From Bacteroidota bacterium (GTDB lineage Bacteria > Bacteroidota > Bacteroidia > Bacteroidales > UBA10428): DNA of 55,483 bases. Positions 34,043 through 42,823 of this stretch are shown here, piece after piece (positions within the stretch are counted from its first letter, which is position 1; every line of letters begins with the position of its first letter). The position numbers and the translations under genes were made by a program. The stretch lies in contig QKEH01000159.1 of assembly GCA_003252385.1 (NCBI GenBank), positions 1-55,483 of the forward strand. Reading direction: 5' to 3'. Below the pieces are notes generated by a model. The model saw only the letters and a program-made list of their open reading frames with translations. It was not told the origin of the DNA and did not search any database.

Positions 34043-34999
34043 CTAATTTTTAAAGTATTTTCCCTGCCAGGTATCCAGTCGGGCCATTTGCTCTTCAATA
34101 CGTTTGAGAACCTGGTCGTAGCGCAATCCCCAGGGTTCCGAAAGTTGGACATCGGGTTGGCTTTCGCCGGCCAGGCGTTCCACAATAATTTCAGGGTTCA
34201 GGCTTCCCAGGTAGTCGCACATAAAATCGATATATTCTTCGAGCGAAAAAAGATCGAATTGCGAAGGGGCTTCCTGGTACTCCAGGGCAAAACGAGTGCC
34301 TTTAACTATTTGGAGCTGGTGGAATTTTATAGTGTGCAACGGAAGTTCGGAGATGATGTCGGCGGAGGCCATCATATCGGCTCTGCTTTCGCCGGGCAAA
34401 CCGAATATCAGGTGGACACCGGCTTTTAGGCCATACTTACGGGTAAGTTCCAGTGCTCGTAACGATTCTTCGAAGGTATGGCCCCGGTTGATGCGTTCCA
34501 GGGTTCGATCATACACCGACTCCAAACCATATTCAATGACCACGTAGTACTTCTCTGCCAGTGTAGCCAGGTATTCCAGGATGCCTTCGTCCATGCAGTC
34601 GGGGCGGGTGCCAAGTATCAATCCGATTACTTTTGGGTTGGCCAGTGCTTCGGAGTAGCGGGCCTTGAGTTCGGGAAGTGTCGCATAGGTGTTCGAATAG
34701 GCTTGAAAATAGGCAAAGAACTGGGGGGCTTTTCGATATCGATTTTCATGAAAACGGATGCCCTTTTCCAATTGCCAGCTTATGGACTGCTGCGGATCGC
34801 AGTACGACGGGTTGAATGCATCGTTGTTGCAGTAAGAGCAACCACCAACTCCTTTGGTGCCATCGCGGTTGGGGCAGGTGAACCCGGCATCGATAGTGAG
34901 TTTCTGAATCCGGGATCCAAAAGTTTTACGCAGGTAGTTCGATGCGGCATGGATGCGGCGGGTATCGCCCCAGGGATAGTATGTGGTTATTTCAGACAA
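34043..34999 (-). CDS. YhcC-like radical SAM protein (TIGR01212 family)
   Basis: A 318-residue radical SAM enzyme. The cluster ligands are in FTCPNRDGTKGVGGCSYC (residues about 40-57), with C-x10-C-x2-C spacing as in the TIGR01212/YhcC family rather than the canonical C-x3-C-x2-C. Other conserved parts are QAYSNTYATLPELKARY, GTRPDCM and VEYGLESVYDRTLERINRGH. Its physiological reaction is not established. It sits between the AddA-like and AddB-like genes in the same operon, with short gaps of about 15 bases each side. Confidence 0.9.
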   Translation of the reverse strand: MSEITTYYPWGDTRRIHAASNYLRKTFGSRIQKLTIDAGFTCPNRDGTKGVGGCSYCNNDAFNPSYCDPQQSISWQLEKGIRFHENRYRKAPQFFAYFQAYSNTYATLPELKARYSEALANPKVIGLILGTRPDCMDEGILEYLATLAEKYYVVIEYGLESVYDRTLERINRGHTFEESLRALELTRKYGLKAGVHLIFGLPGESRADMMASADIISELPLHTIKFHQLQIVKGTRFALEYQEAPSQFDLFSLEEYIDFMCDYLGSLNPEIIVERLAGESQPDVQLSEPWGLRYDQVLKRIEEQMARLDTWQGKYFKN

Positions 35000-35014
35000 G
35001 TTCGTTTGTTATGT

Positions 35015-38000
35015 TTAATTTACCGGAATCACTTCGTTCAGATCAATGTACCAGAGAAAGCCTTTCACCTGGGTATACCCCATTTTTAACAGCAACTGGA
35101 TGTACTCTCTTACCTGTTGCTGATGAGTAGTTTCGGCACGGTTGCTGCCGAATTTATAGTCCACAATATGCACCAGGTTATCCCAAATGATCACCCGGTC
35201 GGGGCGGCGTGTGGCGCCTCCCGGGAGGAGCAGTTCGGCTTCGTTTACAACTTCGCCGGAACCATCGAACCACCGGGCTGCGGGATCCTGGAGCAGGCAA
35301 TTCTCAATGTGCTGCTGAAGGGCAAAGCCCTCCTCAATGGCAATCCATCCTTCGTACACGACTTTCCCAACCGCCGACTGGATATCGGCAGTGGTGCGGA
35401 TACCAGCCAGCAGGTTGTGCAATACCTTCCCCCGTAGCTTACGTTCATCGGCTGTTGGGTGACTTTCGCTAAAATAGTCCAGGGCCTGACTGCCAAAAAA
35501 CAGCCGATCCATAGCCGGAGTGTGGAGGGTAGGGGAAATATATTCTTCGGGAGCGGATGTTGCCGCCTGCGGTATGGCTTGCAGAGGAAGAAATCCGATT
35601 CGCAATTCCCGATTTTCCGGGTGGTAGTGGTTGGCAAGATCGGGGTGGGTTGAATTGCAGATGCTTTGGTACAGCAGATCGCCCGTGGTATTAAGTTTGT
35701 CGGTGGAATCCGGTTGTTCCACTTTGGAAAATACAATTAGGCTCTCTACCGCACGCGTTAGGGCCACGTACAGCAGGTTCAGGTTATCGACATGAGCCCG
35801 GAACATTTCCTGGTAGTAGGACTGGGCAAATTGGGTGTCGCGTAGTGACATTGTGTATTCGACCGGATAGGCCGGAAATTCTCCGGAGGCAGCACCGGGA
35901 AGAGTAGCCCAAATCAGTTCAAGTGTTTTCTGATCCAGATTCCAGCTACCAAAGGGGATTAGCACCGCTTTAAATTCCAGCCCTTTCGATTTATGGATGG
36001 TAAGTATCCGAATGGCATTTTGACTTTCGGATACCGAAACCGACGTGGACTGACCTTCTTTTTCCCAGTAGTCCAGAAAAATGCTCAGGTTACCCGGATG
36101 GTTTTGGGTGAACTCATGCACCACATTCAGGAATGCATGCAGGTAAGGTAACTCGCGGCTGGAGGCATACAGGTTAAAGAGGCTGATCAGCTGTTCGGTT
36201 AATTCATAGAGCGGAAGCGACCGGTAGGTTTCCTGTTGATGGTGGAGTTCGTTGGGTATGCCATCGGATGTAGCACTGAAGAGGGGCAGCGAATACTGCG
36301 AATGGGTTTCGCCGCTTAGAAGGCTTCCGGGCAGCATGGCTAGCAGTGCGGCCAGTTGATTCCGATAAAACGTTTCGTCGGGCTGGTGGAGAAAGTAAAA
36401 TGCGGCAACCAGCAGTTGAACGCTGTGCGATGCGGTAAGGAACAACGATTCGTTGGAAATCACCTGCAGATCGGTCAGGAACGCCTTTTGGCTGTTCTTT
36501 TCGATGAGCAGGTCCGCAATTTGTTTGCCTTCTTTGGCTTTTCGCACCAGAATGGCCATATCGCCAGGCTGGTAACCCCGCTCCAGAAGGGTGTTGATAC
36601 TGTCAATTACTTGCTGGTTAAGCTTCTCGTCAGTTCCTTCTGTATCGTTATTTTCGAAAAACCGAATGTGAACATTGCCCTTGCCGGGGGTGTGCTGAGC
36701 GCAGTGCTGTGCCACATCCTCGTATATGTTCGCAAGCAGTTTTAATTCTTCATCGAAGTTAGCATCCGATTCGACAACTCGTGCTTCCAGTTTGGAGTGT
36801 ACGCCACGAACCAGTTCCCTGAACAGGGCATTGTTGAAATCGACCACTTCGCGACAACTGCGCCAGTTGGTGTCCAGTATTTTTATGTTCAGGCTTTCGG
36901 GACGAAAACTTTCCTGGATTTGGCGGGCCAGAATATCCCAGTCGCCATTTCGCCATCGGTAGATCGATTGTTTGGCATCGCCCACCAACAGGCAATCGTC
37001 CGCCTGCGACAGGGCGTGCTCCATGAGCGGCCTGAAATTATTCCATTGCAGGGACGAGGTGTCCTGAAATTCGTCGATCAGATAGTTGCGGTAACGATTG
37101 CCCATTTTTTCGTACAAAAAGGGCGTGTCATTATCCCGGATCAAGCGTTCGATAAGCACGGGTGCATCGCTCAGAATAAAGGTGTTTTTTTCATACCGGA
37201 AGGCTTTGACTTTGTCACTAAGTTTCACCAGAATACCCAGCGGGTAAAGGGTTTTTGTCAGGGTTTTCAGGGTGCAATACCGGGTGTAGTTTGTTCTGAT
37301 ATACTGTATGGTTTCGTTCAGTACTTTTTGCAAATCTGAATGAACCAGCGCCAAAACGGCTGATCGGTTCTTACTGTCCTTATGTGGCCAGTATTCGGCG
37401 TCATTCAATAAGTTTAGAATAAGAGGCTGTTGGGTAATAAATTCCTTTTTGGAATTATGCAGTTTCAGTTGGCTGATATTTTTAAATACCGCAGTGGCTC
37501 CGCGGCTTTTTTGGTTGAAGTCGTTGGGCGACAGCTCTGCTTTTTCAATCAGCTGAAGCGCTTTTTCGCCATAATTTCGGCAGTGTTGTTCGAACTGGAT
37601 TTTCTCCTTATGCCAGTTGGTTCGTATGGCATGCAGTTGGGAATAGTCGGAAAGCAGGGCGGTAAATTGTTCCGCCCGGGAAGCAAAAGTTTCGTTAAAA
37701 AGTTCGCGACCCAATTTGCTCAAATCGCTGCGAAAGTCCCACGATTTCCCTTGCGCTATCTTATCAAAGGCAAAGTGGGTGAGCCATTCCAGAAGCTGAG
37801 GGTCTTTGGCAGCATCTTCAATCAGGTGGTCGATGGCATAATCCAGTACTTCATCCATGTTCAACTGGATGGAATAGTTGCCAGGCACACCCAGTTCGCG
37901 GGCAAAGGAGCGTATGATGCGTTGGAAAAAGCGGTCGATGGTTTCGATGCTGAACCACGAATAATCCTGGAGAATGCAGTTTAGCAGGCGGGCGGCTTTG

Positions 38001-38260
38001 CTGCGCAGGGTGGCTTCGTCGTGCTGCAAAGTTTTTTGCAGCGGTTCAATAAAGAGTGAATGGGCGCCCGAAGCCAATTTAAAAAGTTCACCCACGATCC
38101 GTTCCTTCATTTCGCCCGTAGCCTTGTTGGTAAAAGTTACCGCCAGAATGGATCGGAAATACGCATCGTGGTGGCGGAATAACAGTTGGAGATAATACCC
38201 CGTAAGCGCGTGGGTTTTCCCCGAACCAGCCGATGCTCGTATAACGGTAAGTTGACTCAT
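35015..38260 (-). CDS. AddA-like UvrD-family helicase-nuclease subunit
   Basis: A 1081-residue protein that unwinds DNA from breaks and, through a C-terminal nuclease, degrades it. UvrD motifs occur in order: I, ASAGSGKT at 9-16; Ia, VTFTNKATGEMKER; II, YLIDEFQDTS; III, LVGDAKQSIYRWRNGD; IV, LDTNWRS; V, RILTIHKSKGLEFK; VI, LLYVALTRA. The PD-(D/E)XK nuclease ends in RRPDRVIIWDN and HIVDYKFG near residue 1035. It is first in the operon with the radical SAM and AddB-like genes. The ATG at 38260 precedes motif I closely, as in the family. Confidence 0.9.
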   Translation of the reverse strand: MSQLTVIRASAGSGKTHALTGYYLQLLFRHHDAYFRSILAVTFTNKATGEMKERIVGELFKLASGAHSLFIEPLQKTLQHDEATLRSKAARLLNCILQDYSWFSIETIDRFFQRIIRSFARELGVPGNYSIQLNMDEVLDYAIDHLIEDAAKDPQLLEWLTHFAFDKIAQGKSWDFRSDLSKLGRELFNETFASRAEQFTALLSDYSQLHAIRTNWHKEKIQFEQHCRNYGEKALQLIEKAELSPNDFNQKSRGATAVFKNISQLKLHNSKKEFITQQPLILNLLNDAEYWPHKDSKNRSAVLALVHSDLQKVLNETIQYIRTNYTRYCTLKTLTKTLYPLGILVKLSDKVKAFRYEKNTFILSDAPVLIERLIRDNDTPFLYEKMGNRYRNYLIDEFQDTSSLQWNNFRPLMEHALSQADDCLLVGDAKQSIYRWRNGDWDILARQIQESFRPESLNIKILDTNWRSCREVVDFNNALFRELVRGVHSKLEARVVESDANFDEELKLLANIYEDVAQHCAQHTPGKGNVHIRFFENNDTEGTDEKLNQQVIDSINTLLERGYQPGDMAILVRKAKEGKQIADLLIEKNSQKAFLTDLQVISNESLFLTASHSVQLLVAAFYFLHQPDETFYRNQLAALLAMLPGSLLSGETHSQYSLPLFSATSDGIPNELHHQQETYRSLPLYELTEQLISLFNLYASSRELPYLHAFLNVVHEFTQNHPGNLSIFLDYWEKEGQSTSVSVSESQNAIRILTIHKSKGLEFKAVLIPFGSWNLDQKTLELIWATLPGAASGEFPAYPVEYTMSLRDTQFAQSYYQEMFRAHVDNLNLLYVALTRAVESLIVFSKVEQPDSTDKLNTTGDLLYQSICNSTHPDLANHYHPENRELRIGFLPLQAIPQAATSAPEEYISPTLHTPAMDRLFFGSQALDYFSESHPTADERKLRGKVLHNLLAGIRTTADIQSAVGKVVYEGWIAIEEGFALQQHIENCLLQDPAARWFDGSGEVVNEAELLLPGGATRRPDRVIIWDNLVHIVDYKFGSNRAETTHQQQVREYIQLLLKMGYTQVKGFLWYIDLNEVIPVN

Positions 38261-38363
38261 TTTCAAAATATTTCTCAAAAGTATCAATTTTTAAAGCAAA
38301 AAAAGGGTGCGTTATTCTCTTAAAATTCATATCATTGGGCTCTTGTCATAAACGAAACAGGTT

Positions 38364-38941
38364 ATGATCAGTCCGCCTGACCAATGGGTTTCCGATTACG
38401 GAGACTATCTGTACAGTTATGCTATACTTCGTGTCCGGGATACAAGCCTGGCCTGCGACCTGGTACAAGATACTTTCCTGGCAGCACTTAAGGCACGTCA
38501 CGATTTTGAAGGGCGCAGCAGTGAAAAAACCTGGTTTTTTCCATCTTAAAACGCAAGATTATTGACCATTACCGGAAACAGGGTCGCAATAAGGAACATA
38601 ACCTTTTGGATGCAAACTACCACGAAGGCAAGGAAGAACTTCCCTTTCAAAGTGAGGGAATTAGGGCAGGCAGCTGGAAGGAGGATCGAACACCACAGGA
38701 CTGGGGAATAGCCCCCGATGCAGCCATGGAAAACGACGAACTGGGAAACATGTTGTTACATTGTATGTCCATACTTCCCGAAAAATGGAGAGCTGTATTT
38801 TCACTGCGTGTAGTGGATGAGTTGGATACTGAAACTGTATGTAAGGAACTGGATATTACTTCGTCTAATCTTTGGGTGATTTTACACAGAGCCAAATTGC
38901 AATTGCGGGAATGTGTGGAAAGAAACTGGTTTACAGATTAA
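38364..38941 (+). pseudogene. ECF sigma factor interrupted by a one-base frameshift
   Basis: Two frames join into one ECF sigma factor of about 192 residues. The first (38364-38549) holds region 2 with SLACDLVQDTFLAALKARH and stops just after TWFFPS. The second, in the -1 frame from about 38540, continues SILKRKIIDHYRKQGRN and then region 4, LPEKWRAVFSLRVVDELDTE and SSNLWVILHRAKLQLREC. The break lies at a run of six T (38535-38540); seven T would restore one frame. It may be a real inactivation, programmed slippage or a sequencing error. The next gene is a zinc-finger anti-sigma candidate, so the pair is otherwise intact. Confidence 0.8.
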
Positions 38942-38947
38942 GATGCA

Positions 38948-39259
38948 ATGAACAGGAGCATGAAGAATACCATGATGTCGCTTATGCGGCGGATAATGTT
39001 GAGCTGCGAAGAAGCAACCCAACTGGCCAGCCGAAAGGAAGAAGAGGCCCTGGGTATGGCGAAAACCATGCACTTGCATTTACACCTTGCTGTATGTAAA
39101 CCTTGTATGCGGTTTTATCGTCAATCGGCTTTGTTGTCGGGGGTGGCCAAGAAACAGGTCGACAGGGCCCTGGGAAGGAAAGTACCCTTGCATCGGATGT
39201 CCGATGAGGAGAAGGTGAAATTGCAAAAGCTCATTCACAACAGAATTCAGAAAATCTAA
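38948..39259 (+). CDS. zinc-finger anti-sigma factor candidate (zf-HC2-like)
   Basis: A 103-residue soluble protein starting seven bases after the ECF gene. It has LSCEEATQLASRKEE near residues 17-31, then HLHLHLAVCKPC at about 40-51. The Cys followed by a His-x3-Cys-x2-Cys spacing is the zf-HC2 zinc-binding pattern of anti-sigma factors such as ChrR/RsrA-type proteins. No membrane segment is visible, so the sensing is probably cytoplasmic. It likely controls the adjacent ECF sigma factor, with the downstream Cys-rich protein as the target gene. Confidence 0.72.
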   Translation: MNRSMKNTMMSLMRRIMLSCEEATQLASRKEEEALGMAKTMHLHLHLAVCKPCMRFYRQSALLSGVAKKQVDRALGRKVPLHRMSDEEKVKLQKLIHNRIQKI

Positions 39260-39326
39260 TACACGAAAACACGTCATTTTTAGTAATTATTGTATTTAAA
39301 TTAAATCTAAACTAAATTGTAACAAC

Positions 39327-39692
39327 ATGAGAATTCAAAAGAAAACCTTAAAAGTAAGCGCCCTGGTGCTTAGCGTATTGTTTGTAGGCATGGTTGCCCT
39401 TTCGGCCAATGTGAAAAGCGGAGTAAGTTCCGACGACGATCAGGATACCACGGTAACCGAGCTGAACCACCTGGTGGCTTTATCTGTTAGCCTTTGTTCC
39501 GATGAGGATCAGGATACTACCGTGGCCGAGTTGAATAACCTGCTGGCTTTAGCTACCGATGATAGGTGTGGCGAATCGAAATGTGGCGAATCGAAATGCG
39601 GTTCTGGTGATGATGGCGATGATGGCGGCGACGACTCGGGTGATGACGACTCTGGGAGCGACGATCAAAACAAATGTGGTGAAGGAAAATAG
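39327..39692 (+). CDS. secreted acidic Cys-rich repeat protein, bufferin/HvfA-like precursor
   Basis: A 121-residue protein with a signal peptide (VSALVLSVLFVGMVALSA). Two tandem units of about 25 residues follow, each with D(E)DQDTTV-x-ELN-x-L-x-AL. Then CGESKCGESKCGSG at about residue 80, an Asp/Gly/Ser-rich acidic stretch, and NKCGEGK at the end. The KCGEGKCG-type repeats are characteristic of precursors of HvfA/bufferin oxazolone-thioamide peptides that bind metals. No DUF692-family modifying enzyme is in this window. It follows an ECF sigma/anti-sigma pair and has a strong terminator. It might instead be an unmodified metal-binding protein. Confidence 0.7.
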   Translation: MRIQKKTLKVSALVLSVLFVGMVALSANVKSGVSSDDDQDTTVTELNHLVALSVSLCSDEDQDTTVAELNNLLALATDDRCGESKCGESKCGSGDDGDDGGDDSGDDDSGSDDQNKCGEGK

Positions 39693-39727
39693 GATCACGT
39701 AATAACCTTTACACGCAAAATTTAAAA

Positions 39728-39770
39728 AAACCCTTAACCGGATACCCAGGTTGAGGGTTTTTCTTTTTAT
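39728..39770 (+). terminator. rho-independent terminator after the Cys-rich protein gene
   Basis: A 12-bp stem (39728-39739 with 39749-39760, one G-T pair) is followed by TTTTTCTTTTT. It ends the transcript 35 bases past the stop codon, separating it from the next gene. Confidence 0.88.
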
Positions 39771-39785
39771 CCTCCGGGAAAATAA

Positions 39786-39793
39786 TACCTTTG
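39786..39793 (+). promoter_or_regulatory. -7 promoter element of the small membrane protein gene
   Basis: TACCTTTG matches TAnnTTTG, 18 bases before the ATG at 39812. With the terminator just upstream it gives this gene its own transcription unit. Confidence 0.5.
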
Positions 39794-39811
39794 GACTCAA
39801 TTTTATTCAAT

Positions 39812-40255
39812 ATGGCTCAAAAGATTCCGGTAATTCGCAATACAAATCTTTCCTATTTTATACCTCAGGTTGCTACGGCATTATTGCTTGTATCGTTGTT
39901 GTACGGATTGGGAAACGAGCATTATTTCCTGTTGGGTTTGGCCTTGTATTTTTTACTATCCTTCTACCTGAAAGTGCTTATACCCAAGTGGCACCGTAAA
40001 GGGATATTTGCCCTGAAAAAAGGCAAACTCGATTTGGCGGTGTTGGCTTTTGAGCGCAGTTACGCGTATTTTCACCGGTATCCGTGGATCGATAAGTATC
40101 GGGCTTTCACACTTTTGAGTTCCTCGCGTTACAGTTACATCGAAATGGCTCTGATGAACATGATTTATTGTCTGGAGCAGATGGGCGACCACAAAACCGC
40201 CAAAAAATACCACCAACGCCTGAAACAGGAATTTCCCGACAATACGTATGCTTAA
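39812..40255 (+). CDS. membrane-anchored TPR-like protein
   Basis: A 147-residue protein with two N-terminal transmembrane helices (FIPQVATALLLVSLLYGL and YFLLGLALYFLLSFYLKVLI), then a cytoplasmic region with one TPR-like pair (GIFALKKGKLDLAVLAFERSY and EMALMNMIYCLEQMGDHKTA). No function is recognised. The stop TAA overlaps that of the convergent histidine kinase gene by the shared TTAA. Start is the ATG at 39812; an upstream in-frame TTG lies on the promoter box and is unlikely. Confidence 0.75.
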   Translation: MAQKIPVIRNTNLSYFIPQVATALLLVSLLYGLGNEHYFLLGLALYFLLSFYLKVLIPKWHRKGIFALKKGKLDLAVLAFERSYAYFHRYPWIDKYRAFTLLSSSRYSYIEMALMNMIYCLEQMGDHKTAKKYHQRLKQEFPDNTYA

Positions 40256-41907
40256 GTGGCAGTTGTTTTGTCTGGAAGGCTGACGTAAAAACAAGAGCCT
40301 CGGCCGGGGTTGGACTCTACCCATATCTTTCCGCCCAGCAATTCAACAAATGCTTTGGAAATAGCCAGTCCCAAACCGGTGCCGCCGTGTTCCGGGTCGG
40401 GGGAGGTGGCCAAACGTCGGAAGCGTTCAAAGATCACTTCGTGTTTATCCTTAGGTATGCCTATGCCGCTGTCCTTTACATAAAAAACCAGCTGCTTGTC
40501 CGTTACGGTGTAACCCAGTTCAATTTTGCCCTGTGTGGTAAATTTAATGGCATTGTTTATCAGATTGGAAAGCACCTGACGGAGTTTGGTCCCGTCGGTG
40601 TGCAGGATAATCTGCTCCTGAGAGCAATCTTTGTGCACCAAGAATCGAACTTTGGATGCGCTGAGTTGATTGGTGTAAATGGTGAACAATTCATCCAGCA
40701 GCTCGTTGAGATGTAATTCTTCCACCTGCAGAATTTCCTGTTGGGTTTCCAAACTGGCAAGGGTTAGAATATTATTGACAATGGATAAAAGTTGATTGCT
40801 GCTGTTCCAAATGATGTTGTGGAAACGTTCCTGCCTGGGGGCCATAGGATACTGCGAGAGGAGCAACTGGGCAAAACCACAAATGGCATTGAGCGGAGTG
40901 CGGATTTCGTGCGAAAGGTTTTGAAGAAAGGCAGTTTTCAGCCGGCTGCTTTCTTCGGCTTTCTGTTTGGCAAATAGCAAATCCTGATGGATTTTTTCCT
41001 GCTGGCGCTCCACTTCCTTCTTATAGGTAATGTCCATAAGATTTGTCATGGTCAACATGGGGTTGCCCTGTTTGTCGTACAGAATTTTAGAGGAGATCAA
41101 CAGGTCAATAACCGCACCGCTTTTGGTGATGGCCTGAGCTTCTACTTGGGTAAGGGTGCCATTGGCCATAAATTGTGGGATCAGTTGGGCATAAAGGGTT
41201 TGGGAGGCCGGGGTGAGGTAATCACTGGATCGGGTTCCCTGAATTTCATCGTAGGAATAGCCCATGGTTTGAAGCCAACATTCGTTTACCGATACAATCT
41301 CACCCTGCATATTGGCCGATTGCAGCATGATGGGGGTGTGCTGGTACAGGGTTTGAAATTTTATTTCGGAAACATCCCGTTTTTCTCTTTCGGTTTCGAG
41401 GCCTTTTTGAAGTTCCGATATGCTTTGATTGGCAGAGCGGAGCTGTTCGTTGTTCGACAGGTATTCCTCGTAGAGGCTCAAATATTCGTCGCGTTGTTTA
41501 ACCAGCTCGTGCTGCACATTTCGCTGCCGGGTTATGTTCTCGCCCAGGCAGGCAAGTCCGGTTACGTTTCCATGGAGGTCGTGTATCAGGGCATAGTGCC
41601 AGGCTATTGGTATCTCGGAACCGGTTCGGGTGGAAATGCAGCCTTCGGTTGCCGGGGGTGCACTGGCGGTTTCCAGGGCTGTTTGATGTAGCTTTATGGA
41701 TGCCGGGCGATGCTGCAAGGGAACCAACTTGTCAAACCACAACTGACCCAGAATTTCTTTTTGAGAATACCCGGTAAGTCGCAACAGATAAGGGTTGCAA
41801 TAGAGGAGCGTGCCTTTTCGGTCAATCAGGAAGGCAATCAGTTCCAGGTCGTCAATAATCTCGGCAAAACGGTATTTTGGCTGATCAGATTTCCCCTTGG
41901 TCATCAT
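40252..41907 (-). CDS. PAS-PAS histidine kinase without membrane segment
   Basis: A 551-residue sensor kinase. Two PAS domains (about 15-130 and 185-300, with YCNPYLLRLTGYSQKE and VNECWLQTMGYSYDE) are joined by a coiled coil at about 130-180. The dimerisation domain carries the phospho-accepting H333 in FLQNLSHEIRTPLN. The ATPase domain has N, G1 (KDSGIGIPK) and G2 (HGGTGLGLAI) boxes. No transmembrane helix or signal peptide is visible, so it is probably cytosolic and senses redox or a small ligand. No response regulator gene is adjacent. Confidence 0.92.
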   Translation of the reverse strand: MMTKGKSDQPKYRFAEIIDDLELIAFLIDRKGTLLYCNPYLLRLTGYSQKEILGQLWFDKLVPLQHRPASIKLHQTALETASAPPATEGCISTRTGSEIPIAWHYALIHDLHGNVTGLACLGENITRQRNVQHELVKQRDEYLSLYEEYLSNNEQLRSANQSISELQKGLETEREKRDVSEIKFQTLYQHTPIMLQSANMQGEIVSVNECWLQTMGYSYDEIQGTRSSDYLTPASQTLYAQLIPQFMANGTLTQVEAQAITKSGAVIDLLISSKILYDKQGNPMLTMTNLMDITYKKEVERQQEKIHQDLLFAKQKAEESSRLKTAFLQNLSHEIRTPLNAICGFAQLLLSQYPMAPRQERFHNIIWNSSNQLLSIVNNILTLASLETQQEILQVEELHLNELLDELFTIYTNQLSASKVRFLVHKDCSQEQIILHTDGTKLRQVLSNLINNAIKFTTQGKIELGYTVTDKQLVFYVKDSGIGIPKDKHEVIFERFRRLATSPDPEHGGTGLGLAISKAFVELLGGKIWVESNPGRGSCFYVSLPDKTTAT

Positions 41908-42013
41908 GGTTTCGTGACGAATGACTTTAATTAAGGTAACTAGATAAAAGTTACGATTAAAAAATTACATTCGCGACACGATGAATACAGATTAGCCTGG
42001 CCCGGGGATGGTT

Positions 42014-42823
42014 TTAGAGGTTATCTGCTTCCGATTTCCAACTAATCAGGGTATAAAACGCAATAAGGAATACTCCCAGTCCGTAGCAGACAAAGAAGGG
42101 CCAAATCACGCTATTTTTTCCGAACACCAGGCTTACACCCGGAACCTGTGAATTTGTGTTTTGGGGAAGGTAAAAGCTACTAAGGGTAATGCGCAACGAT
42201 CTGTATACCAGTGGTGTAAGCATACCTATATTGCTTTCAGCCAGCAAAACTCCGTTTTTGGATAGCGACATCCGAGCGGTGTTCTTCCTGTAGTGAAACT
42301 CGTTGGGCGATTGGTGTTGGCGTTGTTGACGGAAGGGCATGTTCAGAACGGATACATCGTCGGTATACTGTACGCTGCGGAGCAGTATATGGTAACCTTC
42401 TGGTGAAGTCCAGCTTTGTCCGGGTTCCAATTGTATGTTGCTGTATTTGAAACCTGTGCTCATGCTGAACAAATGTAGCAGCATAATGCCCATGCACAGC
42501 AGGTGCAGGGTAAAGAGGAGGGTGGTTTTAAGGCTCGGTGCGGTCTGTACTTTTTTGAGCAGGGTTCGTGAAGTGCAAAAAAGAAAGCTTACACCCAGCA
42601 CAAGGCACATGGCACATAATACCAAGAACCAGCTTAGCAATACCGGCTGGTGAAGCGCTTCGTTGGTCAGCCAGGTGCTTAGAACCTGGAGGTTCATTGC
42701 CTTTGTAGCTTCGTAGTACGAAGGGCTGTTGGCAATAATTACGCCTACCAGCAACCACAAGAGGAGTGCAATGAGGGACCAAAAAGCCAGTCGCATGGAG
42801 GATAGAAAACGCATCATAATCAA
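42014..42823 (-). CDS. ResB-like cytochrome c biogenesis membrane protein
   Basis: A 269-residue membrane protein with three N-terminal helices (FWSLIALLLWLLVGVII, LSWFLVLCAMCLVLGVSFL, LLFTLHLLCMGIMLLHLF), a periplasmic domain of about 100 residues, and a last helix (IWPFFVCYGLGVFLIAFY). This layout matches short ResB proteins, which with CcsA present haem for cytochrome c maturation. It overlaps the CcsA-like gene by four bases (ATGA). No cytochrome c gene is present, so the pair may have a different haem or metal role tied to the TonB receptor. Its divergence makes the family call moderate. Confidence 0.68.
   Translation of the reverse strand: MIMMRFLSSMRLAFWSLIALLLWLLVGVIIANSPSYYEATKAMNLQVLSTWLTNEALHQPVLLSWFLVLCAMCLVLGVSFLFCTSRTLLKKVQTAPSLKTTLLFTLHLLCMGIMLLHLFSMSTGFKYSNIQLEPGQSWTSPEGYHILLRSVQYTDDVSVLNMPFRQQRQHQSPNEFHYRKNTARMSLSKNGVLLAESNIGMLTPLVYRSLRITLSSFYLPQNTNSQVPGVSLVFGKNSVIWPFFVCYGLGVFLIAFYTLISWKSEADNL

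Noticed and set aside
39778-39811. Upstream TTG start for the small membrane protein
   Set aside because: The in-frame TTG lies on the TACCTTTG promoter box. The ATG at 39812 is better.
40987-41691. Long plus-strand open frame opposite the PAS kinase
   Set aside because: It lies wholly antisense to a protein with clear PAS, HisKA and ATPase motifs, and its translation has no family signature. It is a mirror frame.
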